Shown: positions 34,962-41,852 of the stretch, piece after piece
How the letters are laid out: every line of letters begins with the position of its first letter
Numbering within the stretch: the stretch's first letter is position 1
Source: Enhydrobacter aerosaccus
GTDB taxonomy: Bacteria > Pseudomonadota > Alphaproteobacteria > Reyranellales > Reyranellaceae
DNA: 64,000 nt
Direction: 5' to 3'
Assembly: GCA_903832005.1 (NCBI GenBank)
Contig: CAIKZO010000088.1
Coordinates: 33,810-97,809, forward strand
Notes under the pieces: generated by a model
Told to the model about the DNA's origin: nothing
Seen by the model: the letters and a program-made list of their open reading frames with translations, nothing else
The model's database searches: none
Translations under genes and position numbers: made by a program

Positions 34962-35927
34962 ATGGATCTCACTCGTCGTACCACGCTCGCCGCACTCGCC
35001 ACCTTGCCGCTCGGAACGTCCGCCAGGGCGGAGACTTGGCCCACCAAGCCGCTCACCATCGTCGTGCCTTATGCGGCCGGTAGCGCCACCGACACCCTGG
35101 CGCGCCTCATGGCCGAGCAACTGACGCCGCGGCTCGGCCAGACGGTGATCGTCGACAACAAGGGCGGCGGCAACGGCTCGATCGCGGGCAATTACGTCGC
35201 GCACGCAGCACCCGACGGCTACACGATCATGATCGCGACCGCGGCGACGCACGCCGGCAATCCCAACCTCATGAAGTCGGTGCCGTACGATTCACTGGCC
35301 GACTTCACGCCGGTCGGCTTCTACGGCTTCCTCCAGTTCGTGCTGCTGGTGCGCAACGAGCCCGGCATGCAGACGTTGGAAGAGTTCATCAAGCGCGCCA
35401 AGTCGGCCAAGCCGCCGCTCACCTCGGGCGCGGGCACGCCGTCGGCGCGCGTGATCACGGCGACCCTGGGCGAGCGGATCGGCGCCGAGCTGGTCTATGT
35501 GCCCTACAAGGCCGCGCCGCAGGCATTGAGTGACCTCCTCGCGGGCCAGATCGACATGACCTTCGCCGACGTGGCCATCGCCGTGCCCCAGGTGAAGGCG
35601 GGCAAGGTGAAGGCGCTGGTTCTGGCGTCCGACGCGCACGCCGCACAGCTGCCGGGCGTGCCGACATTTCAGGAGGCAGGGCTCGGCCAGTTCGCGCTCG
35701 ACGCCTGGTTCGCGTTGATGATGCCGGCCAAGACGCCGCCCGAGATTGCCGCCAAGGTCGACAAGGCCGTGCAGGAGATCGTGGTCGATCCCAAGGTCGT
35801 CCAGCGCCTGCACGAGATGTCGTTCGAGCCCAAGCGCCTGGACGCGGCCGACGTGCGGCCCTTCATCAAGTCCGAGATCGACAAGTGGGGCCGCCTGACC
35901 AAGGCCGCCGGCATCGAGAAGGAATGA
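34962..35927 (+). CDS. TctC/Bug-family substrate-binding protein
   Basis: A 321-residue Bug-type periplasmic protein. The signal peptide is TRRTTLAALATLPLGTSARA, followed by WPTKPLTIVVPYAAGSATDT, VIVDNKGGGNGSIAGNYVAHAAPDGYT and VPYKAAPQALSDLLAGQIDM, all family landmarks. No tctAB genes are near. It precedes a luciferase-like monooxygenase by 4 bp and is likely co-transcribed, suggesting uptake or sensing of the compound that the monooxygenase degrades. The start at 34962 follows AAAGGACGG. Confidence 0.92.
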   Translation: MDLTRRTTLAALATLPLGTSARAETWPTKPLTIVVPYAAGSATDTLARLMAEQLTPRLGQTVIVDNKGGGNGSIAGNYVAHAAPDGYTIMIATAATHAGNPNLMKSVPYDSLADFTPVGFYGFLQFVLLVRNEPGMQTLEEFIKRAKSAKPPLTSGAGTPSARVITATLGERIGAELVYVPYKAAPQALSDLLAGQIDMTFADVAIAVPQVKAGKVKALVLASDAHAAQLPGVPTFQEAGLGQFALDAWFALMMPAKTPPEIAAKVDKAVQEIVVDPKVVQRLHEMSFEPKRLDAADVRPFIKSEIDKWGRLTKAAGIEKE

Positions 35928-35931
35928 CGTC

Positions 35932-37020
35932 ATGAGCGCGCACCGGCGACTGGAATTCGGCTGGTTCCTGCCGACCGCGGGCGACACCACGGCCTATGGG
36001 TTGGCGTCGGCGCAGGTCGCGCCCTCGCTCGACCTGTTCGACAAGGTCGTGGCCGCCGCCGAAATGGCGGGCTTCGAATACATGCTGGTGCCAGTGCAGA
36101 CCGCCTGCTGGGAGGCGTGGATCTCGAGCGCCATGATGGTGGCGCGCTCCAAATCGATGCGCATGCTGGTCGCGGCGCGGCCGTCCTACATCAACCCGGT
36201 GCTGCTGGCGAAGATGGTGACGGCCTTCGACCAGCTTTCGGGCGGGCGCATCTGCATCAACCTGATCGCGGGCCAGAGCGAGGCCGAGAACGCCTCCGAA
36301 GGCGTGAAGTGGGGCAAGGAAGAGCGCTACGAGATCATGGACGAGGAAGTCTCGATCCTGAAGGCGCTGTGGACCTCGCGCGGTCCGGTGACCTTCGACG
36401 GCAAGTTCTATCAGTTGAAGGGCGCGCAGGTGCGGCCCGGTCCGTTCCAGAAGCCGCATCCGCCGTTTTATCTGGGCGGTGGCAGCAAGCAGGCCTGGGA
36501 GATCTCGGCCAAGCACTCCGACGTGCACCTTTTCTGGGGCGATACCTACGAGCGCATCCGCGCCAACATGGCGGAGATCAAGACGATGGCCGCCAAACAC
36601 GGCCGCGAGCAGGCGATCGGCTTCGGCATGCGTCTGCAGATCGTCTGCCGGAAGACCGAAAAGGAAGCTTGGGAGGCTGCGCACGAGCTGACCGCGCACG
36701 CGAGCGAAGCGCAGAAGGCTTTCGTGCGTGCGCACTTCGCCACGTCCGAAGCCAACCGCCGCGTCCGCGAGCTGGGCGCGGGCGGGGACGTGATCGAACG
36801 CAATCTGTGGACCGGGATCACCCAGGTGCGCCCCGGTGCCGGCATCGCCATCGTCGGCGATCCCGAACAGTGCGCGGCAACGATTCAGGACTTCATCGAC
36901 CTCGGCTGTCACTCCTTCTGCCTCTCGGGCTACCTGCACGACGAGGAGGCCGAACGCTTCGGCAAATGGGTGATGCCGCTCCTGCGCGAGCGCAACAAGG
37001 ATCGGATGCTGGCGGCGTAA
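35932..37020 (+). CDS. LLM-class flavin-dependent monooxygenase (SsuD-like)
   Basis: A 362-residue TIM-barrel monooxygenase related to alkanesulfonate monooxygenase. Features are EFGWFLPTAGDTTAYG, FEYMLVPVQTACWEAWISSAMM, the Arg-rich RSKSMRMLVAARPSYINPVLLAKM, FDQLSGGRICINLIAGQSEAE and the GVKWGKEERYEIMDEE segment seen in SsuD-type enzymes. It uses FMNH2 from a separate reductase, not present here. It probably desulfonates or oxidises an organic compound taken up by the upstream TctC protein; the substrate is unknown. Confidence 0.9.
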   Translation: MSAHRRLEFGWFLPTAGDTTAYGLASAQVAPSLDLFDKVVAAAEMAGFEYMLVPVQTACWEAWISSAMMVARSKSMRMLVAARPSYINPVLLAKMVTAFDQLSGGRICINLIAGQSEAENASEGVKWGKEERYEIMDEEVSILKALWTSRGPVTFDGKFYQLKGAQVRPGPFQKPHPPFYLGGGSKQAWEISAKHSDVHLFWGDTYERIRANMAEIKTMAAKHGREQAIGFGMRLQIVCRKTEKEAWEAAHELTAHASEAQKAFVRAHFATSEANRRVRELGAGGDVIERNLWTGITQVRPGAGIAIVGDPEQCAATIQDFIDLGCHSFCLSGYLHDEEAERFGKWVMPLLRERNKDRMLAA

Positions 37021-37035
37021 GAGGCCGCGGAGCGC

Positions 37036-37998
37036 TTACTCGATCAACTCGTCGGCGAGGGCGAGCACATTTGCCGGGATGTCGAGGCCGAGGGCCTTGG
37101 CCGTCTTGAGGTTGATCACCAATTCGATCTTGGTCGCCTGCTCGACGGGAAGGTCGGCCGGCTTGCGGCCCTTGAGGATCTTGTCGACGTACTCGGCCGA
37201 GCGGCCGAACAAGTCGACCTCGTTGGCGCCATAGGCCATGAACCCGCCGGCCTCGCAGAATTCGCGCGCGCCCCACATGGTGGCGGCGCCGGCGACGCGC
37301 GCCCGGTCGTTGATCATGGCCACGTTGGAGACGACCAGCGAGTCGGTGCAGAGAAAAAGCGCGCGCGTCCTGCCTTTGAGTGAATCGATGGCAGGGCCGA
37401 GATCGGCGGCGCTGCGCACTTCGAGCGCGTCGGCAGCCAGGCCGAGCTGGTGGGCAACGGTCTGGATGTTGGCGGCTTCACGGACAGCCGTCGGATAGCC
37501 GGCATTGGCGAGAACGGCGAGACGCGTGAGACCGGGAATGACCTGGCGCAGGAGCTGGATGCGCTTGCCGGCAAGCTCGATGGCCTGGTTCGACAGGCCG
37601 GTGACGTTGCCGCCCGGCCGAGCGAGGCTGTCGACGAAGCCGCTGCCCACCGGATCGACGGCCACGGCAAACACGATGGGAATTGTGGACGTCGCCTGCT
37701 TCACGGCGGCCACGGCACTGCCGGCCGTGACGATGACATCGACCTTGAGCCGCGAGAATTCGGCGGCGAATTCGGTGTAGCGATCGGCTTTCCCATCCGC
37801 CCATCGATAGAGAATGGCGACCGTGCGCCCCTCGACCCAGCCCAGCTCGCGCAAGCGCTGGTCGAAGTGGGCGACCGATGGCGCCCAGGCGGTGCGGGAT
37901 CCCGCGCCCAGAAATCCGATCGTCGGAAGCCTGGCCGTCTGTGCGTGCGCCGCGAGCGGCCACCAGGCCGCCAGGCCGATCAAGTTTCGTCGCTTCAT
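37036..37998 (-). CDS. ABC transporter substrate-binding protein (TrpX/YtrF-type, PF04392-like), orphan
   Basis: A 320-residue exported binding protein of the family often labelled 'ABC transporter substrate binding protein', common in many copies in Bradyrhizobium-like genomes. It has a signal (RRNLIGLAAWWPLAAHA), TIGFLGAGSRTAWAPSVAHF, LRELGWVEGRTVAILYRWADG, IVFAVAVDPVGSGFVDSLARPGGNVTG and the C-terminal DLPVEQATKIELVINLKTAKALGLDIP. No permease or ATPase gene is adjacent, so it is an orphan. It converges with the LLM gene. Ligand unknown; aromatic amino acids are bound by some relatives. Confidence 0.9.
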   Translation of the reverse strand: MKRRNLIGLAAWWPLAAHAQTARLPTIGFLGAGSRTAWAPSVAHFDQRLRELGWVEGRTVAILYRWADGKADRYTEFAAEFSRLKVDVIVTAGSAVAAVKQATSTIPIVFAVAVDPVGSGFVDSLARPGGNVTGLSNQAIELAGKRIQLLRQVIPGLTRLAVLANAGYPTAVREAANIQTVAHQLGLAADALEVRSAADLGPAIDSLKGRTRALFLCTDSLVVSNVAMINDRARVAGAATMWGAREFCEAGGFMAYGANEVDLFGRSAEYVDKILKGRKPADLPVEQATKIELVINLKTAKALGLDIPANVLALADELIE

Positions 37999-38088
37999 CG
38001 CCAGGACCGTAACACGCGTGCGCTGCGGCCGGACACTAGCTCGACCAGAGTTTCTCGCGAATGTAACGCCAGTCCCTCAATCCATGAG

Positions 38089-38109
38089 GGGGGCTCCTTT
38101 GGAGCCCCC
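38089..38109 (-). terminator. Hairpin at the end of the padR-DUF2218 unit
   Basis: GGGGGCTCC (38089-38097) and GGAGCCCCC (38101-38109) form a perfect 9-bp stem with a TTT loop. It starts two bases beyond the stop of the DUF2218 gene in the direction of that transcript. No T-run follows, so it may be a terminator or 3'-end stabiliser. Confidence 0.6.
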
Positions 38110-38111
38110 GT

Positions 38112-38432
38112 CTACTGATCACGCCAGTCGAAGGCGAGCGGGGCTTCGCGGAAGGCGAAGCGGTCGAGATGGCGGGCGACGGCGCCTTTCAGCGCGTCGA
38201 GCTGGCCGTCGGAACTCGCCTCGAGGCGGCAGTCGAGCGTGTCGGCCTGCGCTTCGAGATGGAGTGTCGCGTCGGCCGGCCAGTCCGCCCCGCGCGCGTT
38301 GCGCGGGAAGGTGACCTTGCCCTTGGCCGGGTCGAACTCGACGGCGAGGTTGTGGCTCCAGTGCTTGCAGAGCTGCTGGAGGTAGCGGCTGGCGTGCGTG
38401 GTCGGCACGTGGACGATGCTAGTGGTCGTCAT
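38112..38432 (-). CDS. DUF2218 domain protein
   Basis: A 106-residue cytoplasmic protein matching the DUF2218 pattern: THASRYLQQLCKHWSHNLAVEF, a middle GKVTFPRNARGADWPADATL with small-molecule-like beta strands, and KGAVARHLDRFAFRE. The domain is often next to, or fused with, siderophore-interacting FAD reductases. Here it lies 10 bp downstream of a His-rich PadR regulator and no reductase is present. A part in iron or other metal homeostasis is inferred from that association; the biochemical role is unknown. Confidence 0.88.
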   Translation of the reverse strand: MTTTSIVHVPTTHASRYLQQLCKHWSHNLAVEFDPAKGKVTFPRNARGADWPADATLHLEAQADTLDCRLEASSDGQLDALKGAVARHLDRFAFREAPLAFDWRDQ

Positions 38433-38442
38433 GGCGGGCTCC

Positions 38443-39030
38443 TTACAGGCGCTCGATCTTCTGGGCCGCCTCGTCGAGGATCGCGGCGATCTGGTGCAGG
38501 GTTTCCGCCTTGGGATCGGTGCGGTCGAAGCGGTCGCGCAGGGCCGTCTTCAGGTTCTGCATGGCGCGGCGCACCGGGCCGCCGTCGGACCGCTCGCGCG
38601 ACTTGCCGAACTGGGCGAGGCGGGCGAACAACTCTTCGACTTCCGCCTTCTTCTCGGTCAGGTGCTCGGTGCCGGCGGCGCTGATGGTGAAGGCCTTGCG
38701 GGCGCCTTCCGAGGGAGCGTCCTCGATATGGCCCATCTCCTGGAGCAGGGTCAGGGTCGGATACACCACGCCGGGGCTCGGGACATAGAAGCCACCGGTC
38801 ATTTCCTCGATCGCGCGGATCAGGTCGTAGCCGTGGCGCGGCTGGTCGGCGATCAGCTTCAGCAGGACCAGCTTGAGTTCATTGGAGTCGAAGACGCGGC
38901 GGCGACGGCCGTGGCGGCCTTCGTCGGACCGGTCCCAGCCGTCGTGGGCGCCGTGCCAGCGGCCGTGGCGGCCGATGAACTGGCGGAGATGCTCACCGAG
39001 ATGGTGGCCGTGGTGGTGGGAGAAACGCAT
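38443..39030 (-). CDS. PadR-family regulator with His-rich N-terminus (YqjI-like)
   Basis: A 195-residue regulator. Residues 1-45 are exceptionally His-rich (RFSHHHGHHLGEHLRQF, GRHGRWHGAHDGW), as in the Ni/Fe-responsive regulator YqjI. The PadR winged helix follows: LKLVLLKLIADQPRHGYDLIRAIEEMTGGFYVPSPGVVYPTLTLL. The C-terminal half is a dimerising coiled coil. The ATG at 39030 is preferred since AGAGG lies seven bases upstream; ATG 39057 and TTG 39063 lack a site and would overlap the operator. It likely represses itself and the DUF2218 gene and is relieved by metal, which is inferred from the family. Confidence 0.88.
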   Translation of the reverse strand: MRFSHHHGHHLGEHLRQFIGRHGRWHGAHDGWDRSDEGRHGRRRRVFDSNELKLVLLKLIADQPRHGYDLIRAIEEMTGGFYVPSPGVVYPTLTLLQEMGHIEDAPSEGARKAFTISAAGTEHLTEKKAEVEELFARLAQFGKSRERSDGGPVRRAMQNLKTALRDRFDRTDPKAETLHQIAAILDEAAQKIERL

Positions 39031-39055
39031 TGAGTGCCTCTGAGTGTTATAAGAC

Positions 39056-39088
39056 ATGTTCAAGATATATCTTAAAACATCTGAACAT
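39056..39088. promoter_or_regulatory. Nested palindromes upstream of padR, candidate operator
   Basis: A perfect 12-bp palindrome AAGATATATCTT (39062-39073) sits inside an outer inverted repeat ATGTTCA (39056-39062) and TGAACAT (39082-39088). This AT-rich block lies 26-58 bp ahead of the PadR start in otherwise GC-rich DNA, where the promoter should be. PadR proteins commonly bind such AT-rich dyads and repress themselves, so autoregulation is likely. Confidence 0.6.
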
Positions 39089-39154
39089 CAAGGACCCGAG
39101 GCCAAAAAACTTTGCCCTTGACTTGTGATGCGAAAACCGCAACAATAGGCCCAT

Positions 39155-39198
39155 GCCCTTCTCTCAGGCACCTGAGAGAAGGGCGTCCCGTTATTTTT
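39155..39198 (+). terminator. 13-bp perfect hairpin with T-rich tail in LysR leader
   Basis: GCCCTTCTCTCAG (39155-39167) and CTGAGAGAAGGGC (39172-39184) pair perfectly around GCAC. A T-rich run (TTATTTTT) follows six bases later, as in an intrinsic terminator for rightward transcripts. It lies about 55 bp before the LysR start. It may insulate the regulator or attenuate its leader; there is no upstream rightward gene within the gap. Confidence 0.5.
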
Positions 39199-39206
39199 CC
39201 GTTTAT
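39197..39206. promoter_or_regulatory. TTCCGTTTAT element ahead of lysR (copy 1)
   Basis: TTCCGTTTAT lies 33 bp before the LysR start, just in front of a small CCGTT...AACGG dyad. An identical decamer occurs upstream of the next gene at 40168-40177. Two copies in the two promoters expected to be controlled by this regulator make it a candidate LysR recognition half-site. Confidence 0.35.
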
Positions 39207-39238
39207 TTAACGGAGGCCGCCTTCCGGGCGGACCGGCG

Positions 39239-40150
39239 ATGAGGGCCTCCCTTCCCGATCTCAGTGCCCGCCAGCTCGAGGCGGTCCTGGCGCTGGCCGA
39301 GTACGGCAGCTTCGTCGCCGCGGCCGCGCGGCTAAGAATTTCTCAACCGGCGCTGACCCGCGTGCTGAAGCGGCTGGAAGAGCAGCTGGGCGTGCGGCTG
39401 TTCGAGCGCAGCACGCGCCGCGTCCAGATCACCGCGGCCGGACGCGAATTCGCCGCCGTCGCCGAGCGCATGCTGAACGATCTCGGGATCACCGTGCAGA
39501 GCGTCCGCGAGGTCGCCCAGGAACGGCGCGGCCTGGTGGTGATGTCGAGCGTCATGTCGGTCGCGGGCGGTCTGTTGCCCGCCATCATCGCCGCCTATCG
39601 CGCCGATCGGCCGGGCGTGGAGATCCACGTGCGCGAGGGTGTGCATGCCAGCGTGCTGGAGGATGTGCGGAGCGGCGTCGCCGACTTCGGCATCGGCTAT
39701 GTCGACGATCTGCCGGAATTCGTCGTCGGCACGGCGCTCAGCCGCGAGACCTTCTCCGTCATGATGCCGGCAGGCCATCGCCTCGCGTCACGGCGCGGCC
39801 TGTCGCTCGCCGACCTGCGCGACGAGGCGGTGATCGGCCTGCCGACGCAATCGCGCACGCGCCGCACCCTCGATGCTGCCGCGGCCGCCGCGGGGGTGAC
39901 CTTGCGCCAGACGGTGATCGTGGGCCAGTTCGCGACCCTGATGGGGCTGGTCGGCGCCGGTGTGGGCCTCGGCATCGTGCCGCACGGAGCGACCCGCAGC
40001 CTGCTGGCGCGGGGCCTGCGCAGCGTGCCGCTCAGCGAGCCCCGGCTGGCGCGCCGGCTCGGGCTGATGGCGTTGCGCGAACGCGAGCCGACGCCGGCGG
40101 CGGCTGGCTTCATCGCGCTGCTGCGCAAGCAATGGAAGAAAGAGGATTGA
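39239..40150 (+). CDS. LysR-family transcriptional regulator
   Basis: A 303-residue LysR-type regulator. The N-terminal helix-turn-helix is LEAVLALAEYGSFVAAAARLRISQPALTRVLKRLEEQLG, and the effector domain starts near LVVMSSVMSVAGGLLPAI. The C-terminal half has GVGLGIVPHGATRSLLARGL. It precedes, in the same direction, the gene set encoding an uncharacterised protein, the UGSC selenoprotein and a CoA transferase. It is their probable activator, responding to a pathway metabolite that is not known. Confidence 0.93.
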   Translation: MRASLPDLSARQLEAVLALAEYGSFVAAAARLRISQPALTRVLKRLEEQLGVRLFERSTRRVQITAAGREFAAVAERMLNDLGITVQSVREVAQERRGLVVMSSVMSVAGGLLPAIIAAYRADRPGVEIHVREGVHASVLEDVRSGVADFGIGYVDDLPEFVVGTALSRETFSVMMPAGHRLASRRGLSLADLRDEAVIGLPTQSRTRRTLDAAAAAAGVTLRQTVIVGQFATLMGLVGAGVGLGIVPHGATRSLLARGLRSVPLSEPRLARRLGLMALREREPTPAAAGFIALLRKQWKKED

Positions 40151-40167
40151 TAACCAGAACGCAATAA

Positions 40168-40177
40168 TTCCGTTTAT
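40168..40177. promoter_or_regulatory. TTCCGTTTAT element ahead of the selenoprotein operon (copy 2)
   Basis: Identical decamer to the one upstream of lysR. It lies in the 83-bp gap before the first structural gene, within a block that also has a GATAA...TTATC dyad (40149-40178). Position and repetition suggest a binding site for the LysR protein. Confidence 0.35.
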
Positions 40178-40233
40178 CAGCTTGGTCTTGGCATAAGGCC
40201 CGCAAGGTCTATGCTTCGGTTGGAGGTATCCCC

Positions 40234-41289
40234 GTGCAGCTCGCATCCCGGATTTTCGAAGCTGACAGCATCTCGGCTGTTCAGGAGCTCTATCACAGCA
40301 ACGGCTGGACCGATGGTCTGCCGATCGTGCCGCCGACGGCCGACGCCGTTCAGGCCTGCCTCGACTGGGCGATGATGCCGCCGGACCAGCTGATCGGCAT
40401 CGAGCCGGTGCGCGGTCTTGCCATCACCGCGGAGAAGATCGCGGTCAACGCCGTCATGGCGGGCTGCCTGCCGATGCATTTCCCGGTCGTACTGACCGCG
40501 TGGACCGCCATGATGCAGGAAGAGTTCCTGATGCACGGCGCCACCGCCAGCACGGGTGGTTGCGCGGTGCTGGTGGTGCTGAACGGGCCGATCCGCCTGG
40601 AGCTGGGCGCGGGCGGCACTTTCAATGCACTGGGCAACAGCGACCGCGCTACTGCCGTGATCGGCCGTGCCGTGCGGCTCTGCCTGATCAACCTGATGGA
40701 CGTGCGACCGGGCGTGATCGACCGCTCGACCCTGGGTCATCCCGGCAAGTTCAGCTACTGCATCGCCGAAGACGAGGAAGACTCCTCGTGGACAACCCTG
40801 TCGGAACAGCGCGGCGTCGAACGCGCCGCGTCGGCCGTGACGGTGATGGCGGCGGGTTCGCCGCGCCAGATCATGAACGAATGGACGACCAAGCCGGAGG
40901 AGATCCTCGAGACCTTCGCGGCCGAGATGCGCGCCAACCTGCGCCATTACTCGATCCATCCCGGCAACTACGCGATCGTGATTCCCAAGCAGCTGCGCGA
41001 GCATCTGCAGGCGGCGAAGTGGACCAAGTCCGACATCGCCGAGTTCATCCACCAGCGCGCCCGCATCCATCGCCGCGAATGGGCCGATGTCGGCAAGGGC
41101 GCGGTCGTGCGCGATCGCGGCGACAGCGTCTATCCCGCGATGGAATCGGCCGACCAGCTGCTGGTGATCGCGGCGGGCGGCCCGGCCGGCGGCTTCGGCG
41201 CGGTGATCCCGCCGTGGCTCGGCCACAAGAGCCATGCCGTCACGGTGCCGATCGGCGTCTGCGTCGACTGCGAACCTCCCAAAAAATAG
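40234..41289 (+). CDS. Uncharacterised protein of the UGSC selenoprotein neighbourhood
   Basis: A 351-residue protein without signal peptide, starting GTG at 40234 (MQLASRIFEADS) behind GGAGGTA. I do not recognise an enzyme family with a known reaction. Visible features are YHSNGWTDGLPIVPPTADAV, TGGCAVLVVLNGPIRLELGAGG, FNALGNSDRATAVIGRAVRL, and a C-terminal GVCVDCEP with a C-x2-C pair that could be redox active or bind metal. It lies 28 bp upstream of the selenoprotein gene. It is probably a functional partner of that protein, for example a substrate-binding or catalytic subunit; this is inference from order. Confidence 0.85.
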   Translation: MQLASRIFEADSISAVQELYHSNGWTDGLPIVPPTADAVQACLDWAMMPPDQLIGIEPVRGLAITAEKIAVNAVMAGCLPMHFPVVLTAWTAMMQEEFLMHGATASTGGCAVLVVLNGPIRLELGAGGTFNALGNSDRATAVIGRAVRLCLINLMDVRPGVIDRSTLGHPGKFSYCIAEDEEDSSWTTLSEQRGVERAASAVTVMAAGSPRQIMNEWTTKPEEILETFAAEMRANLRHYSIHPGNYAIVIPKQLREHLQAAKWTKSDIAEFIHQRARIHRREWADVGKGAVVRDRGDSVYPAMESADQLLVIAAGGPAGGFGAVIPPWLGHKSHAVTVPIGVCVDCEPPKK

Positions 41290-41317
41290 ACCCAAGAAAT
41301 AAGCAAAGAGGAACATC

Positions 41318-41842
41318 ATGAATTTCCAGGTTCTCGATCCTACCCCCGGCACCGCGCCCGCCGCCGGCCAGCCGGCGCCGCGCCTCGACACGCTGAAGGG
41401 CAAGACCGTGGGCTTCGTGTCCAACGGCAAGGAAGGCACCAAGGGCTTCTTCAAGCATCTCGAGCAGATGCTGAAGGACGATTACGGCGTGGCCAATGTC
41501 GTGATGCGCACCAAGTCGAACTACAGCGCGCCGGCCGATGCGCACATCGCCGACGAGATGAAGAGCTGGGATGCCGTCATCTCAGGCCTCGGAGATTGAG
41601 GCTCCTGCTCATCGTGCAGTCTGCACGACTCCGTTACCGCTGAACGCCACGCCGTCCCCGCCTTCAGTGTGATGACCGCCCGCTTCGTGAGCGCGGCCGA
41701 AATGATGCGCCGTGTGCTCGGCATGCCGGACCACGACTTCGCCACCATCGGCCATCCGGTCAGCAGCGCGACCGACGACGAGCTGAAGGAAATGGCGCGC
41801 ACCGCGATCGAGCAGGGCGCCAAGTTCCTGCTGAAGCCCTGA
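41318..41842 (+). CDS. UGSC-family selenoprotein (selenocysteine at TGA 41597-41599)
   Basis: The gene reads 93 codons (MNFQVLDPTPGT... SWDAVISGLGD), then an in-frame TGA, then GSCSSCSLHDSVTAERHAV and on to AIEQGAKFLLKP and TGA at 41840-41842: 174 residues with selenocysteine at position 94. The motif U-G-S-C is the defining site of the UGSC (seleno)protein family, where cysteine homologues have CGSC. The C-terminal part (VPAFSVMTARFVSAAEMMRRVLGMPDHDFATIGHP) matches the family pattern of a conserved HP turn. A SECIS-like hairpin follows the TGA. A ribosome site AAGAGGA precedes the ATG. U94/C97 and C100 suggest a thiol redox or reductive role; the reaction is unknown. Confidence 0.92.
41597..41632 (+). 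promoter_or_regulatory. Bacterial SECIS element for the in-frame UGA
   Basis: Twelve bases after the TGA, TCGTGCA (41612-41618) and TGCACGA (41622-41628) form a perfect 7-bp stem with a GUC loop whose first base is G. The loop lies 20-22 nt after the UGA, within the window used by SelB in known bacterial SECIS. The upper part GCAGTCTGC closely resembles the E. coli fdhF hairpin GCAGGTCTGC as I remember it. GGAG (41591-41594) and CTCC (41629-41632) can extend a lower stem around the UGA. Confidence 0.85.
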
Positions 41843-41852
41843 GGTCAGGCGG

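Noticed and set aside
39031..39063. Earlier PadR starts at TTG 39063 or ATG 39057
   Set aside because: Neither has a ribosome site, and both would place the start in or next to the palindromic operator.
39155..39184. Possible glycine or TPP riboswitch because of CTCTCAGGCA and CTGAGAGA
   Set aside because: Only a simple hairpin is present; the rest of either aptamer core is missing and the gene downstream is a LysR regulator.
41318..41599. A 93-residue protein ending at the TGA at 41597-41599
   Set aside because: The frame continues for 80 codons with coherent coding sequence, has the UGSC motif and a SECIS-like hairpin, so the TGA is read as selenocysteine.
41521..41823. Antisense 100-residue frame over the selenoprotein gene
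   Set aside because: No ribosome site and Ser/Ala-rich shadow composition; it is explained by the sense coding strand.
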